Positions 17,028 to 25,033 of a stretch of 38,040 nt of DNA are shown here, one piece after another. The stretch's first letter is position 1; each line of letters begins with the position of its first letter. The notes under the pieces were generated by a model, which searched no databases, was not told where the DNA came from, and saw only the letters and a program-made list of their open reading frames with translations. The stretch covers positions 33,112 through 71,151 of the forward strand of contig JAPLDR010000104.1 of NCBI GenBank assembly GCA_026391655.1, read 5' to 3'. Origin of the DNA: Bacteroidia bacterium. Its GTDB lineage: Bacteria; Bacteroidota; Bacteroidia; Bacteroidales; Prolixibacteraceae. A program made the position numbers and the translations under genes.

Positions 17028-17918
17028 TTGAAATCATTGATAAATACACTTCGCTTTTTGTATAATCATCCACTATGCAAACGATGTCGCAGAAAAGCAT
17101 TATTTAGGTTTATACGCTGGCAATTTATTTCCCGCTTGATCCCCTATCCCATAATATACCCTTTTGTTGAAGAGAGCAAGCTTGTTATAAGAAAGGGAAT
17201 GACAGGCGCCACGGGCAATGTTTATGCAGGTCTACACGATTTCGAAGAAATGGGCTTTGCTTTGCATTTTCTCAGACCTGTAGATCTTTTTGCCGATATT
17301 GGAGCTAATATTGGTTCATATACCATATTGGCATCGGGTGTGGTGGGAGCCAATACGCTTTCATTCGAACCTGTTCCTTCCACATACGGCCATTTAAAAG
17401 ACAATATTGCCATTAACCATATTGAAGATAAAGTTCAAACCATGAATATTGGTTTGGGTGAGAAATCCGGTATGATCAGGATTTCTTTCGAGCTGGATAC
17501 GGTGAACCATGTATTAACAAGAGAGGAAGAAAATTTGCAGTATATTGAGGTTCCAGCAGGAGTATTGGATGATTATTGTACAGAAGTTATTCCGGCACTC
17601 TTAAAGATTGATGTAGAGGGGTTTGAATATTTAGTACTAAAAGGTGGATTAAAAACACTTTTAAGCCCTGAATTAAAAGCGATGATCATTGAGTTGAACG
17701 GTAGTGCTGGTCGTTATGGGATTGATGATGATCTTATTCATAATTATCTGGTTGAATTGGGGTTTTTGCCCTATACTTATTTCCCTTTCGAGCGTCGGTT
17801 AAATCTTTTATCCACTTATAAAAAAAATGGCAATACAATATATCTTCGCGATATGCAATTTGTGGCAGAGAGGGTTGATAATCAAAGAAAGATAAAGATT
17901 TTGGATATAATGGTATAG
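17028..17918 (+). CDS. FkbM family SAM-dependent methyltransferase
   Basis: The 296-residue FkbM-type enzyme has motif I LFADIGANIGSYT (D90 onward), SFEPVPSTYGHLKDNIAIN for SAM ribose binding, and LLKIDVEGFEYLVLKGG (about 190-206), the family signature. The start used is TTG 17028. The first in-frame ATG is at residue 58 and would cut off the N-terminal helices that precede the core, so the TTG is preferred with moderate confidence. It is more GC-rich than the genes at 2.6-16.7 kb. Its likely job is sugar O-methylation. A 236-nt gap with no recognised gene follows. Confidence 0.85.
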   Translation: MKSLINTLRFLYNHPLCKRCRRKALFRFIRWQFISRLIPYPIIYPFVEESKLVIRKGMTGATGNVYAGLHDFEEMGFALHFLRPVDLFADIGANIGSYTILASGVVGANTLSFEPVPSTYGHLKDNIAINHIEDKVQTMNIGLGEKSGMIRISFELDTVNHVLTREEENLQYIEVPAGVLDDYCTEVIPALLKIDVEGFEYLVLKGGLKTLLSPELKAMIIELNGSAGRYGIDDDLIHNYLVELGFLPYTYFPFERRLNLLSTYKKNGNTIYLRDMQFVAERVDNQRKIKILDIMV

Positions 17919-18154
17919 AAGAAATTTGGAGTGAATAGAAAGAGATTAAAACCAACTTTAAGATGTTTATTTAACAACTGATTAATCATATTTTATGCAT
18001 AAATTGCTCATTAAAAGCACTATTAAGTTTGTGTACAGCTAAGCTATTGTACCCTATAGCTGTGAAGAAGACCAGCTTAATTAGTTTGAATATATTCTCA
18101 AATATATCATAGACTATGTAACTTGTCGGAGTTTTAGAAAAAGTGATTTGTTAA

Positions 18155-18421
18155 ATGCCGAGTGGCAAACCAAAGTTTTTTGGATATAAACATAAATTTA
18201 TGAAAAGGAATTTCATACAATATGGGTGTGGACTCTCTGCTCCAAATGATTGGATTAATTTTGATGCATCACCTACGTTAAGAATTCAGAAATTTCCAAT
18301 ATTAGGGCGAATAGTTAAATCAAGACCCTGTAGATATAATGACTCTGAAGATCAAATGTTTAAACTAGTCGAGGATAAGGATAGGTTTGAAAATTCATTA
18401 GCATTTGAAGCAATTAAATAA
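18155..18421 (+). pseudogene. Internally deleted SAM methyltransferase (N-terminus joined to C-terminus)
   Basis: The frame most likely starts at ATG 18200. It reads FIQYGCGLSAPNDWINFDAS and RIQKFPILGRIVKSRP, the N-terminal motif I region of methyltransferases of about 250-280 residues. It then jumps to YNDSEDQMFKLVEDKDRF and ends SLAFEAIK, which looks like the extreme C-terminus of the same family. The central core, including the post-I, IV and V motifs, is missing. The join near 18330-18342 is in frame. The simplest reading is a large in-frame deletion leaving a non-functional remnant of 73 codons. The family assignment rests on the two end motifs. Confidence 0.6.
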
Positions 18422-18436
18422 GATATTTGTTCGCAT

Positions 18437-19630
18437 ATGGCTGAACTTAAACGACTTGCTATAGTAACTACACATCCTATCCAATACAATGCACCATTCT
18501 TTAGGGCATTGACTCAGTCAGGGAAGGTGTTGGTCAAAGTATTTTATACCTGGGACAAAGGTTCCGGAAAGAAACATGATCCGGGGTTTTGCCAACAGAT
18601 AGAATGGGATATTCCTCTTTTGGAGGGATACGAATATGCCTTTGTAAAGAATACATCAAAAGAACCCGGTTCGCATCATTTTCTGGGTATTCATAACCCA
18701 ACGCTGATCAATGAGATCAAAGATTACAGACCCGACGTCGTATTAGTTTATGGATGGAGTTTTCGGAGTAATTTAAAGGTTATGCACTATTTTAAAGGCA
18801 AAGTTCCTGTCTGGTTTCGTGGTGATTCTCACTTACTTGACGAAGAGCTTGGTTTAAAAACTTTTTTGCGTAGAGTGTTTTTAAAGTGGGTTTACAAACA
18901 TGTAGACAAAGCCTTTTATGTTGGATCTAACAATAAAGTATATTATTTGGCACATGGTTTAAAAGAAGAACAATTAGTATTTATGCCACATGTGGTGGAT
19001 AATGATTCTTTTGCCCATGATTGCAACAACCGTGAAAAACAGGCTTTGGAGTGGAGGCGTAGTTTGCGTATTGCTGATGAAGATTTTGTGGTGTTGTTTG
19101 CCGGAAAATTTGAGCCGAAGAAAAACCCTGTCTTACTTGTAAATTCCGTCATTGCCTTAAACGAACAAATCACATCTTCAAATATCCAAATATCCAAATT
19201 TCCAAATCTTCTAATTCACCTTATCTTAGTTGGCAATGGAATTCTCGAGTCGCAACTTCGTAAACTTTCAGAAAGAAAGCCATACATTCATTTTCTTCCC
19301 TTTCAAAACCAAAGCAAAATGCCAGTGGTGTACCGCCTGGGTAACATATTTTGTTTACCATCGAAAGGGCCGGGTGAAACATGGGGATTGGGCGTGAACG
19401 AAGCTCTGGCATGTGGCCGTAAAGCAATCGTTAGCGAAAAAGTAGGTTGTGCCCCTGATCTTATTAATAATAAAAGTGGATGCATTTTTTCAAATAATGA
19501 TTATATATCATTAAGCAAAGCAATTAATACCATTTCTCATTCTGAAACAAAATTTATGGGGACGAACCTTCTGCCTGATAATTTTACAATTTTCTCGAAT
19601 GTAAATATTTTAAATCAATTCTTCTACTAA
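18437..19630 (+). CDS. GT4 family glycosyltransferase with in-gene octamer repeat
   Basis: A 397-residue GT-B enzyme. The N-terminus LAIVTTHPIQYNAPFFRAL is typical of a GT4 subgroup. The donor domain starts VVLFAGKFEPKKNPVLLV, and the E-x7-E equivalent is ETWGLGVNE (followed by ALACGRKAIVS). Between the first helix and strand of the donor domain (residues 248-259) the protein carries NIQISKFPN, encoded by tandem 8-nt units (19180-19211). Other GT4 enzymes are shorter at this loop. The loop is probably solvent exposed, so the enzyme should still fold. It is separated from the upstream remnant by 15 nt. Confidence 0.87.
   Translation: MAELKRLAIVTTHPIQYNAPFFRALTQSGKVLVKVFYTWDKGSGKKHDPGFCQQIEWDIPLLEGYEYAFVKNTSKEPGSHHFLGIHNPTLINEIKDYRPDVVLVYGWSFRSNLKVMHYFKGKVPVWFRGDSHLLDEELGLKTFLRRVFLKWVYKHVDKAFYVGSNNKVYYLAHGLKEEQLVFMPHVVDNDSFAHDCNNREKQALEWRRSLRIADEDFVVLFAGKFEPKKNPVLLVNSVIALNEQITSSNIQISKFPNLLIHLILVGNGILESQLRKLSERKPYIHFLPFQNQSKMPVVYRLGNIFCLPSKGPGETWGLGVNEALACGRKAIVSEKVGCAPDLINNKSGCIFSNNDYISLSKAINTISHSETKFMGTNLLPDNFTIFSNVNILNQFFY
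19180..19211 (+). repeat. Tandem octamer array inside a coding sequence
   Basis: Four consecutive 8-nt units read AAATATCC, AAATATCC, AAATTTCC, AAATCTTC; the first two are identical and the others differ by one to three bases. Eight is not a multiple of three, so gain or loss of one unit would shift the frame of the glycosyltransferase. Confidence 0.75.
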
Positions 19631-19661
19631 ATATTTTTTGCTATTTTAGAATCTCCGTTTA

Positions 19662-21026
19662 ATGGTAAACAATAAAATAAGTCTAACGGCTATCTTTGTA
19701 TTCCTTATGTTGGTATTTTATCTTACCAATATTACGCTCGATGGTTGGAGCCTGATTTCATTCGTGCTATTTTACTTCCTTTTTATCAAATTTGTTCTTG
19801 ATTTGGGTTCCGAAATTTCCATCCGTCATATTATCGCAATTATTGCTGTTTTACAATATTTGGTTGGCGCTTCGTTAGGCTATCAATACGATGCATTTAT
19901 TGCCGACATATTCCGTATGGCAGTGGTTAGAGATACCTATTTTTCGTTTGTGCTGCCAGCCACAATAGCGTATTTAATTGGGTTATACTTTCCGGTTGAA
20001 CGTTACAAAAAAGAGACTATAATAAAAGAATCAAGTTTCTACCGTTCAAAAGGTGTTCTGCTTATCATCGTCGGTTTTATAGCAGAGTTTATGCCATTTC
20101 TGGGGTTTGCAGGATATTTACTCGCGGGATTAAAATACGTAGGGGCTTTTTATCTTTTCGCTTCGCCCGGCAAGCCAAAATATTATTGGATTGCGCTGGT
20201 ATTTGGTTATCTATTCTTTGTAAAAACCTTATCTTCAGGAATGTTTCATGAGTTTATACTTTGGGGTAGTTTTTTGGTAATGATGTACTATGTATTAAAC
20301 CCTGGGACTTTTTGGAATCGTTTAACAACCATAAGCCTGGGATTTTTAGCAATATTCCTTATTCAGTTGGTAAAGCCTGATTTTAGGGCACTACAAGCAC
20401 GTAGTGGAATACAAGAAAACAGGATAGCGCTCTTTACTGAGGTGTTGAAAAATAAGATTTATGGGGATGAGTTATGGTTCTCTCCAAAAACAACTGCCAG
20501 CAATGTAGTTCGCTTAAATCAGGGTTGGATCGTTGCTAAAGTAATGCACAATATTCCGGCTAATCGCCCTTTTGCAAATGGTGAATCGATCAACGAATCA
20601 ATAACAGCCAGCTTATTGCCCCGTTTCATAAGCCCGGACAAGGCCATAGCCGGGGGACGCTTAAATATGCAGCGATATGCCGGCATTACGTTAAATAAAA
20701 ATACGAGCATGGATATTGGCCAGGTGGGTGAGGCTTACGCGAATTATGGCGTAGGGGGTGGTATTGTTTTTATGCTGATATTGGGTTTTGTCTTTAATCT
20801 TATGCTCGCTTTTATATCGCGCAAATCAATTGATATATCGGATTTAATTTTTTGGTTGCCGCTACTGTTTCTTCAAGTTGTAAAGGCTGAAACGAGTTTA
20901 TTAACCACTCTCAACCATTTGGTGAAAGCATCGTTGTTGACCTGGTTCTTTTTTTCTCCTTTAGGAAAAAATTTGATTGAAAGAGGTATAAGGATAGTGG
21001 ATTCATTTTCTAAACGGCAATATTAA
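19662..21026 (+). CDS. Multi-membrane-spanning O-antigen/exopolysaccharide polymerase (Wzy-like)
   Basis: The 454-residue protein is largely hydrophobic, with about ten predicted membrane segments, for example ISLTAIFVFLMLVFYLTNI, LISFVLFYFLFIKFVLDL, HIIAIIAVLQYLVGASLGY and GGGIVFMLILGFVFNLML. A large hydrophilic loop lies between about residues 245 and 355 (RALQARSGIQENR to NYGVG), the usual place of the periplasmic loop in Wzy polymerases. Wzy joins lipid-linked repeat units at the outer face of the inner membrane. The assignment rests on topology and context, since Wzy proteins share little sequence. A Wzx flippase would be expected to partner it but is not in the window. Confidence 0.7.
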   Translation: MVNNKISLTAIFVFLMLVFYLTNITLDGWSLISFVLFYFLFIKFVLDLGSEISIRHIIAIIAVLQYLVGASLGYQYDAFIADIFRMAVVRDTYFSFVLPATIAYLIGLYFPVERYKKETIIKESSFYRSKGVLLIIVGFIAEFMPFLGFAGYLLAGLKYVGAFYLFASPGKPKYYWIALVFGYLFFVKTLSSGMFHEFILWGSFLVMMYYVLNPGTFWNRLTTISLGFLAIFLIQLVKPDFRALQARSGIQENRIALFTEVLKNKIYGDELWFSPKTTASNVVRLNQGWIVAKVMHNIPANRPFANGESINESITASLLPRFISPDKAIAGGRLNMQRYAGITLNKNTSMDIGQVGEAYANYGVGGGIVFMLILGFVFNLMLAFISRKSIDISDLIFWLPLLFLQVVKAETSLLTTLNHLVKASLLTWFFFSPLGKNLIERGIRIVDSFSKRQY

Positions 21027-21047
21027 TCCGAAAAAACTAAATCGCAA

Positions 21048-22046
21048 ATGAAGGTTATTCATTATCATCGCAGAAAAGATTCGTTTATGTGGAGCATGGA
21101 GAAGCTATTTGCGGAGATTCGTACTCATTTCCCATCAGATATTTCAGTCAGCGTGGAGGAGTCTCCCTATATGAGTCAGGGTTTTTGGCCACGCCTCAAA
21201 AATATAGTTGCTGCTCACAAAACGCAGGGTGATGTTAACCATATAACAGGGGATATTCACTACATTGCTTTGGGATTGACCAAACAAAAAAGCATTCTGA
21301 CCATCCACGATCTGGGATTTATGAATCAATATAAAGGGTTTTCACGCTTTTTGCTTTGGCTCTTTTGGATTTATTTACCCATCAAAAGGGTACGTTATGT
21401 AACAGCCATTTCAGTCGCTACAAAGGCAGAAATTCTTCGTTTTACAAGGTGTAATCCTGATAAGATAACGATTATTCCGAATTTTGTCTCCCCCGATTTC
21501 ACCTTTTCGCCCAAAATATTTAATCGTCATAAACCTACGATACTACAAATTGGAACTTTATTTAATAAGAATATTGAGCGGTTGTTTAAAGCATTGAATG
21601 ATATTCCTTGCAAGTTGATTATTGTTGGGGAACTTACTCAAGCGCATCATCAATTATTGCAGTATTATAACATCGATTACGAAAACCGCTCGGAACTAAG
21701 TGAGGCTGAGATTGTCGCAGCTTATCGTGAATGCGATTTTGTTAGTTTCTGCTCGCTGCTTGAGGGTTTTGGGCTCCCTATCCTGGAGGGACAAGCTACT
21801 GGAAGGCCAGTAATTACTAGTAACTTGTCAAGCATGCCCGAAGTGGCAGGAAAAGCGGCGTTGTTTGTTGATCCATATGATGTGAACGCCATCAGGAAGG
21901 GGATTTTAACTATAATTCAGAATGAGTCGTTTCGGCAAAATTTGATTACTAACGGGCTTGAAAATATTAAGCGCTTTAGTCCGCAAAAAGTAGCGGATGC
22001 TTATGTTGCACTATACATGTTGGTTTCTCAAGGAGAGATACACTGA
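21048..22046 (+). CDS. GT4 family glycosyltransferase
   Basis: A 332-residue GT-B enzyme. The first part contains INHITGDIHYIALGL-like sequence (VNHITGDIHYIAL) and SILTIHDLGFMNQYKG. The linker TAISVATKAEILRF is followed by IIPNFVSPDF and by a donor domain starting ILQIGTLFNKNIERLFKAL. The E-x7-E motif is EGFGLPILE (about 239-247), followed by GQATGRPVITSNLSSMPEVAG, a very typical GT4 sequence. It starts 21 nt after the polymerase gene. A 177-nt gap without recognisable features follows. Confidence 0.9.
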   Translation: MKVIHYHRRKDSFMWSMEKLFAEIRTHFPSDISVSVEESPYMSQGFWPRLKNIVAAHKTQGDVNHITGDIHYIALGLTKQKSILTIHDLGFMNQYKGFSRFLLWLFWIYLPIKRVRYVTAISVATKAEILRFTRCNPDKITIIPNFVSPDFTFSPKIFNRHKPTILQIGTLFNKNIERLFKALNDIPCKLIIVGELTQAHHQLLQYYNIDYENRSELSEAEIVAAYRECDFVSFCSLLEGFGLPILEGQATGRPVITSNLSSMPEVAGKAALFVDPYDVNAIRKGILTIIQNESFRQNLITNGLENIKRFSPQKVADAYVALYMLVSQGEIH

Positions 22047-22223
22047 TAACACTAATAATAAGTAACGCACTAAAAAACAGAGAGTTTTATAACTGATTTT
22101 GAAATAATTATCTTAAGTAATGTTTTTCAATTTATTCAATTTCCGTTTTAAAGCGGCAATTTAGCTCAAAGTAACACTCCGAATCGGGTGCAAAATGGTG
22201 AGCACAATATAAACAACTAAATC

Positions 22224-23363
22224 ATGAAAGTCCTACATACCATTTCAAGCATGAATATCAGCACAGGAGGTCCTGCATCTTGTACCTATATATTACTGAA
22301 AGGATTATTAAACAAAGATATAGATGTCACTTTGCTAACCTATGCCCCGCCACAAGGGGAAAGGCTAATCTCAAACGAAAGTTTTATTCAAACGGTAGAG
22401 GAACCTCGTTCAAGCCGATATGGTTATTCAAATCTTTTCCGAAATAAACTGGATTCTTTTTCTGATATAGATATCGTTCATGCCAATGGTTTGTGGCAAT
22501 ATACAACGCATGCTTCTGCAAAATTTGCCCGGAGAACCAATAAACCATTTGTCCTTACCACACATGGAATGCTATATCCGGAAGGATTGAAGAAATCGAA
22601 ATGGATCAAAAAAGTATCATTATGGCTTTACCAACGAGATGATATTGATCAGGCAACGGTATTGCATGTTACCTGCAAACAGGAATTTCAAATCATACGT
22701 GACCTTGGAATTACTGTACCTATAGCCGTTATTCCTCATCCTATTGAAATTCAGGAGACAATAAATTTCAGCAACAATTATGGTTTTCAAAAAAAAATAG
22801 GCTTTATTGGCCGTTTTGCCCCCATTAAAAATATTGAAAACCTGATACATGCCTGGAATATTGCAGCGAAAAACCGAGACCAATGGGAACTGGTACTGAT
22901 AGGTGACGGAGAAGCCGCCTATTCCCAATCCTTGAAACAATTAGCAGTAAAGCTTGGTATTAAAAACATCAGGTTGACCGGGTTTTTATCGGGTTTAGAA
23001 AAAGAAGAGGCACTAGCCAGCGTTAGTTTCCTTGTTTTACCAAGCAAATCCGAAAATTTTGGAATGGTGGTTCCCGAAGCATTAATCAGAGAAATACCGG
23101 TAATAGCATCCAAGGGCACTCCATGGGAAGAACTCAATAATCGAAACGCAGGTTGGTGGATTGAGCCTGGTGTGGAACCATTGGTACAGGCCCTTCAAAA
23201 AGCCATGCAATTAAGTGATAACGAACGACAGCAAATTGGACAAAACGGTCGTAGACTGGTTGAAGAAAACTACTCCATTGATTCGGTAACAAAACAAATG
23301 ATTGAATTATACAATTGGGTTTTGGGAAATGTAGAAAAGCCTTCATTCGTAATAAATGTATAA
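22224..23363 (+). CDS. GT4 family glycosyltransferase
   Basis: A 379-residue GT-B enzyme. The N-terminus VLHTISSMNISTGGPASCTY has the glycine-rich loop, then DIVHANGLWQYTTHASAKFA and PFVLTTHGMLYPEGL, typical of GT4 proteins in colanic-acid-like loci. The donor domain starts IGFIGRFAPIKNIENLIHAW, and the E-x7-E motif is ENFGMVVPE (about 277-285), followed by REIPVIASKGTPWEEL. Together with the acetyltransferase and GT2 gene that follow, it forms the compact end of the locus, with gaps of only 18 and 46 nt. Confidence 0.9.
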   Translation: MKVLHTISSMNISTGGPASCTYILLKGLLNKDIDVTLLTYAPPQGERLISNESFIQTVEEPRSSRYGYSNLFRNKLDSFSDIDIVHANGLWQYTTHASAKFARRTNKPFVLTTHGMLYPEGLKKSKWIKKVSLWLYQRDDIDQATVLHVTCKQEFQIIRDLGITVPIAVIPHPIEIQETINFSNNYGFQKKIGFIGRFAPIKNIENLIHAWNIAAKNRDQWELVLIGDGEAAYSQSLKQLAVKLGIKNIRLTGFLSGLEKEEALASVSFLVLPSKSENFGMVVPEALIREIPVIASKGTPWEELNNRNAGWWIEPGVEPLVQALQKAMQLSDNERQQIGQNGRRLVEENYSIDSVTKQMIELYNWVLGNVEKPSFVINV

Positions 23364-23381
23364 TTTTATTCAAATAAAAAA

Positions 23382-23936
23382 ATGAAAGTTGATTTAGGTG
23401 GATTTAAGCAGAATCTTGAAATTTCAGGTGGAAAAAATATTACTAAAAGAATTTTATGGCACTTTGTTTCTGCATTATTTTTTCAAACTGCATTCTTTCC
23501 CGTAAATAGTTTAAAAGTACTTATGCTTAAAGCATTTGGAGCTAAAATTGGTAAAAATGTCAATATTAAACCATTTGTTTATTTTAAGTTTCCCTGGAGA
23601 TTAATAATTGGCAATAACGTTTGGATTGGCGAAAGGGTTTGGATTGCAAATGAAGCATTAGTGAGAATAGGGAACAATGTGTGCATTTCTCATGAGACAC
23701 TTATTCTCAGTGGTGGTCATAATTATAAAAAGAAATACTTTGATGTATATGCAAATCCCGTAATAATTGAGGACGGCGTATGGTTAGGTGCTCAAAGCTC
23801 TGTTGGTGGAGGGATAACAATTGGAAGCCATGCTGTGCTTACTATGAAATCAGTAGCTAACAATGACCTAGAGCCTTATTCTATTTATAGAGGAAACCCG
23901 GCCATAAAAATACGGGATAGAATTATAGCAGAATAA
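23382..23936 (+). CDS. WcaF-like hexapeptide-repeat acetyltransferase
   Basis: The 184-residue protein is a left-handed beta-helix acyltransferase. The N-terminal helix carries FKQNLEISGGKN and the membrane-facing ILWHFVSALFFQTAFFP. Hexapeptide turns follow: AKIGKNVNIKPF, LIIGNNVWIGERVWIAN, VRIGNNVCISHETLILSGG and VIIEDGVWLGAQSSVGGG. The catalytic histidine probably lies in ILSGGHNY. WcaF-type enzymes O-acetylate a sugar of an exopolysaccharide with acetyl-CoA. The length is the normal one for this group (about 180). The symbol is withheld because this locus is not a colanic acid operon. Confidence 0.85.
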   Translation: MKVDLGGFKQNLEISGGKNITKRILWHFVSALFFQTAFFPVNSLKVLMLKAFGAKIGKNVNIKPFVYFKFPWRLIIGNNVWIGERVWIANEALVRIGNNVCISHETLILSGGHNYKKKYFDVYANPVIIEDGVWLGAQSSVGGGITIGSHAVLTMKSVANNDLEPYSIYRGNPAIKIRDRIIAE

Positions 23937-23982
23937 CTTAGCCCAGCCGAAAATGTAACCAATCTAAATTAAAATTGCTAAA

Positions 23983-24837
23983 ATGAAAGTTTCAATAATC
24001 ACGGCTACTTACGAAAGTAGTAAAACCATCTCGAATTGTATCGTTTCAGTAAATGCCCAATGCTATCCAAAAATTGAGCACATTGTTATTGATGGTAACT
24101 CGAAGGATGACACGGTTAAAATTATTAATAACCAATTGAATCGTGTTTATCTGATGGTATCTGAACCGGATAAAATGGTTTATGATGCACTGAATAAGGG
24201 TATAAGATATGCTACGGGTAATGTGATAGGGGTACTACATTCCGACGACATGTTTGGATCGGAGCACACCATTTCGAATATAGTGGAGACGTTTGAAAAG
24301 ACAGAAGCAGATGTGGTTTATGGTGATTTGGTTTTTGTTCATCGGCTTGATACGACGAAGGTTTTGCGTTACTGGAAGAGTAGTCCTTTTTCAAGTAGGA
24401 AGTTAAATTTTGGTTGGATGCCGCCACACCCTACAGTATTTATTCGCAGGGAGGTATTTGAGAAGTATGGTTGCTTTGATTTATCATTTTGTATCTCATC
24501 GGATTATGACTTTCTGCTGCGTGTATTTAAAGATAGTTCCTTGAAATTTGTTTATATGCCTGAGCTGATTACGATAATGCGTATTGGCGGAATCAGTACC
24601 GGGACATTTAAAAACTCAATCAGAAAATCGAAACAGGATTACCTGGTATTGAAAAAGAATAATATACAATTTCCATTGATTGCGGTACTATTGAAAATAA
24701 TCAGTAAGATTCCACAATTAACGAAAAGAAGTACATCACTATTAAAAATTAATAATAAAGAATTGTCAGAGACAACCTTACACTTTAATCCAAGTCATGC
24801 AAAATATTTAGTCCTGCATGAAAATATTGCAAAATGA
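23983..24837 (+). CDS. GT2 family glycosyltransferase
   Basis: The 284-residue GT-A enzyme begins KVSIITATYESSKTISNCI and contains IEHIVIDGNSKDDT (31-44), the donor-binding site. SEPDKMVYDALNKGI (60-74) is the conserved loop of the WcaE-like subgroup, and HSDD (86-89) is the metal motif. GWMPPHPTVFIRREVFEKYG and SSDYDFLLRVF follow as the acceptor and catalytic region. It is the last gene of the polysaccharide locus, with a strong terminator 19 nt after its stop. Confidence 0.9.
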   Translation: MKVSIITATYESSKTISNCIVSVNAQCYPKIEHIVIDGNSKDDTVKIINNQLNRVYLMVSEPDKMVYDALNKGIRYATGNVIGVLHSDDMFGSEHTISNIVETFEKTEADVVYGDLVFVHRLDTTKVLRYWKSSPFSSRKLNFGWMPPHPTVFIRREVFEKYGCFDLSFCISSDYDFLLRVFKDSSLKFVYMPELITIMRIGGISTGTFKNSIRKSKQDYLVLKKNNIQFPLIAVLLKIISKIPQLTKRSTSLLKINNKELSETTLHFNPSHAKYLVLHENIAK

Positions 24838-24855
24838 TCATCGGTTGAATTTAAC

Positions 24856-24894
24856 AAGAGGCCGTCTCAAAATTAATTTGGAACGGCCTCTTTT
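24856..24894 (+). terminator. Rho-independent terminator at the end of the polysaccharide locus
   Basis: A perfect 10-bp stem (24856-24865 AAGAGGCCGT with 24883-24892 ACGGCCTCTT) encloses a 17-nt loop and runs into a T-tract (24891-24894). It begins 19 nt downstream of the last glycosyltransferase. On the minus strand the tail is TTGTTAA, so any effect on the opposing GH5 gene would be weaker. Confidence 0.85.
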
Positions 24895-24968
24895 CATTAG
24901 AGGATTTCATAATCCTGATTTTTGTTTACTTTTTCTGTAAACCTATTTCAGGACAAGCATGGTAATAA

Positions 24969-25029
24969 GACACTCTATCTCTCTGTCTCTTAGTCACTCC
25001 CTCTCCCCGTCACCCAGTCTCCCTCTCCA
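24969..25029. repeat. Pyrimidine-rich low-complexity tract
   Basis: About 60 nt are almost entirely C/T with periodic interruptions. On the minus strand it reads as a chain of degenerate GAGTGAC-like or GAGAGGG-like 7- to 9-mers. It lies between the terminator and the 3' end of the GH5 gene. It has no coding or hairpin potential. Confidence 0.6.
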
Positions 25030-25033
25030 ATCA

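Noticed and set aside
18035-18085. Fourth copy of the interspersed repeat
   Set aside because: Only GCTGTGAAGAAGAC and a few upstream bases match; too short to call.
19180-19211. CRISPR-like array
   Set aside because: The units are 8 nt and contiguous without spacers.
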